Of a stretch of 21,661 nt of DNA, positions 21,069 through 21,661 are shown piece by piece. Numbering within the stretch: the stretch's first letter is position 1; each line of letters opens with the position of its first letter. Where the stretch lies: assembly GCA_947452355.1 (NCBI GenBank), contig CANGCU010000003.1:1-21661 (forward strand), read 5' to 3'. The DNA is from Microbacteriaceae bacterium (GTDB lineage Bacteria > Actinomycetota > Actinomycetes > Actinomycetales > Microbacteriaceae). A model generated the notes under the pieces. The model was not told the origin of the DNA and made no database searches. It worked only from the letters and a program-made list of their open reading frames with translations. A program made the position numbers and the translations under genes.

Positions 21069-21661
21069 GCCTCAACCGTAATCTCGGAGCCCGTGGCTCG
21101 AGAAACACACGGGTACATCACGCCGAGTTTGTCCTTTTCGTCGTCTGACATGACGCTGTCGAGGTGCAGCGGGGCACCATCGATGACCCGAAGTTCACAC
21201 GTTCCACAGACGCCCTTCCCCCACGATGTTTCGACGGGGGCTCCCGCATTTTTCATGGCGTCCGCCATTGATTGATCCGCTGCGACCGAAACCTTTTTCC
21301 CCGTGGATGCGAGTCGAACCACAAACGGTTTTGCGCCGCCCTCAATTTCGCGCAACACAGGGTTGAATCGCTCGACGTGGGCACGAGATCGGCCCACCCC
21401 TTGCTCGACTTCCGCCATCAACGACTCCGGGCCACAACAATAGACGTCGGCGTTGGTGGATTCCAGAAGTTTGTGAAGATCGAATCGACCGTTCTTTTGC
21501 GATTCATAAATCGTGACTCGCTTGCCATATTCGGCTTCGACTTCGTCGGCAAACGCCATGCCTTCGCGATTCTTACCGAGATACAGCAGGTGCCAATCAC
21601 GCTTTGCGGGCAAGGATTCGATCATCGCGCGAATGGGGGTGATTCCAATTCCACCGGCGAT
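21065..21661 (-). CDS. oxygenase reductase (phthalate-dioxygenase-reductase type), 5' end outside window
   Basis: The last 198 residues of a flavin-dependent reductase that passes electrons from NAD(P)H through flavin and a [2Fe-2S] centre to an oxygenase. The visible part begins in the NAD-binding motif AGGIGITPI, has YCCGPESLM for nucleotide binding and ends in a plant-type ferredoxin domain of about 85 residues. The domain order NAD then ferredoxin marks the PDR/VanB group. The cluster motif reads SWGKGVCGTC, then a last Cys in MYPC. Family members normally have Cys where this has Trp (codon TGG at 21221-21223), so only three of four iron ligands are visible. No oxygenase partner is in the window. 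It is not part of the usual division block. Confidence 0.85.
   Translation of the reverse strand: MAGGIGITPIRAMIESLPAKRDWHLLYLGKNREGMAFADEVEAEYGKRVTIYESQKNGRFDLHKLLESTNADVYCCGPESLMAEVEQGVGRSRAHVERFNPVLREIEGGAKPFVVRLASTGKKVSVAADQSMADAMKNAGAPVETSWGKGVCGTCELRVIDGAPLHLDSVMSDDEKDKLGVMYPCVSRATGSEITVEA

Noticed and set aside
1..21661. CRISPR arrays, insertion sequences, rRNA genes
   Set aside because: No regularly spaced repeats, transposase motifs or rRNA-like sequence were seen by eye on either strand; only one tRNA gene was found.

Overview
The window is a gene-dense bacterial chromosome segment, moderately high in GC by eye. It suits an actinobacterium, most likely a compact-genome member of the Microbacteriaceae. 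The main evidence is a conserved actinobacterial block: tRNA-Leu(CAG), fhaA, fhaB, pstP, rodA, pbpA, pknA, pknB, trpG/pabA, class E sortases, crgA, a rhomboid gene and ppiA. The same core order is known around Rv0008c-Rv0020c of Mycobacterium tuberculosis, close to oriC. The actinobacterial mismatch endonuclease NucS, CrgA, DUF3618 and class E sortases point the same way. The family-level assignment is inference; no 16S gene is present.

Left part (1-7.7 kb). A minus-strand unit carries a YtxH-like membrane protein, a holin-X-like protein, a DUF3618 protein and hemD; the last two junctions overlap. Next comes an M13 metallopeptidase on the minus strand, divergent from nucS and an overlapping HAD phosphatase on the plus strand. 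The phosphatase runs tail-to-tail into a minus-strand copper module of CopZ and CopA. A tRNA-Leu(CAG) gene on the minus strand follows.

Central part (7.9-16.6 kb). Seven plus-strand genes are packed with touching or overlapping ends, apparently one transcript. They form the growth and division signalling module. PknA and PknB phosphorylate targets, PstP removes phosphate, FhaA and FhaB read phosphothreonine, and RodA (glycosyltransferase) with PbpA (transpeptidase) build peptidoglycan.

Right part (16.6-21.7 kb). On the minus strand lie two tandem class E sortases, a 52-aa membrane protein and a trpG/pabA glutaminase. crgA is on the plus strand. ppiA and a rhomboid protease follow on the minus strand. 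A plus-strand small membrane protein sits where mycobacteria have cwsA. The window ends inside an oxygenase-reductase gene whose ferredoxin domain seems to lack one iron-sulfur cysteine.

No mobile element, CRISPR array or IS remnant was seen, and no stretch over 300 bases lacks a gene. The main observations are: a TxT-less activation loop in PknB; a two-domain ectodomain on PknA; paired 11-bp repeats between tRNA-Leu and fhaA; a compact two-way promoter between crgA and the sortases; a DnaA-box-like tandem repeat between crgA and the rhomboid gene; apparent leaderless genes; and repeated overlap of convergent stop codons. I found no convincing wholly new multi-gene system. This is mostly a known conserved cell-wall locus with local novelties.
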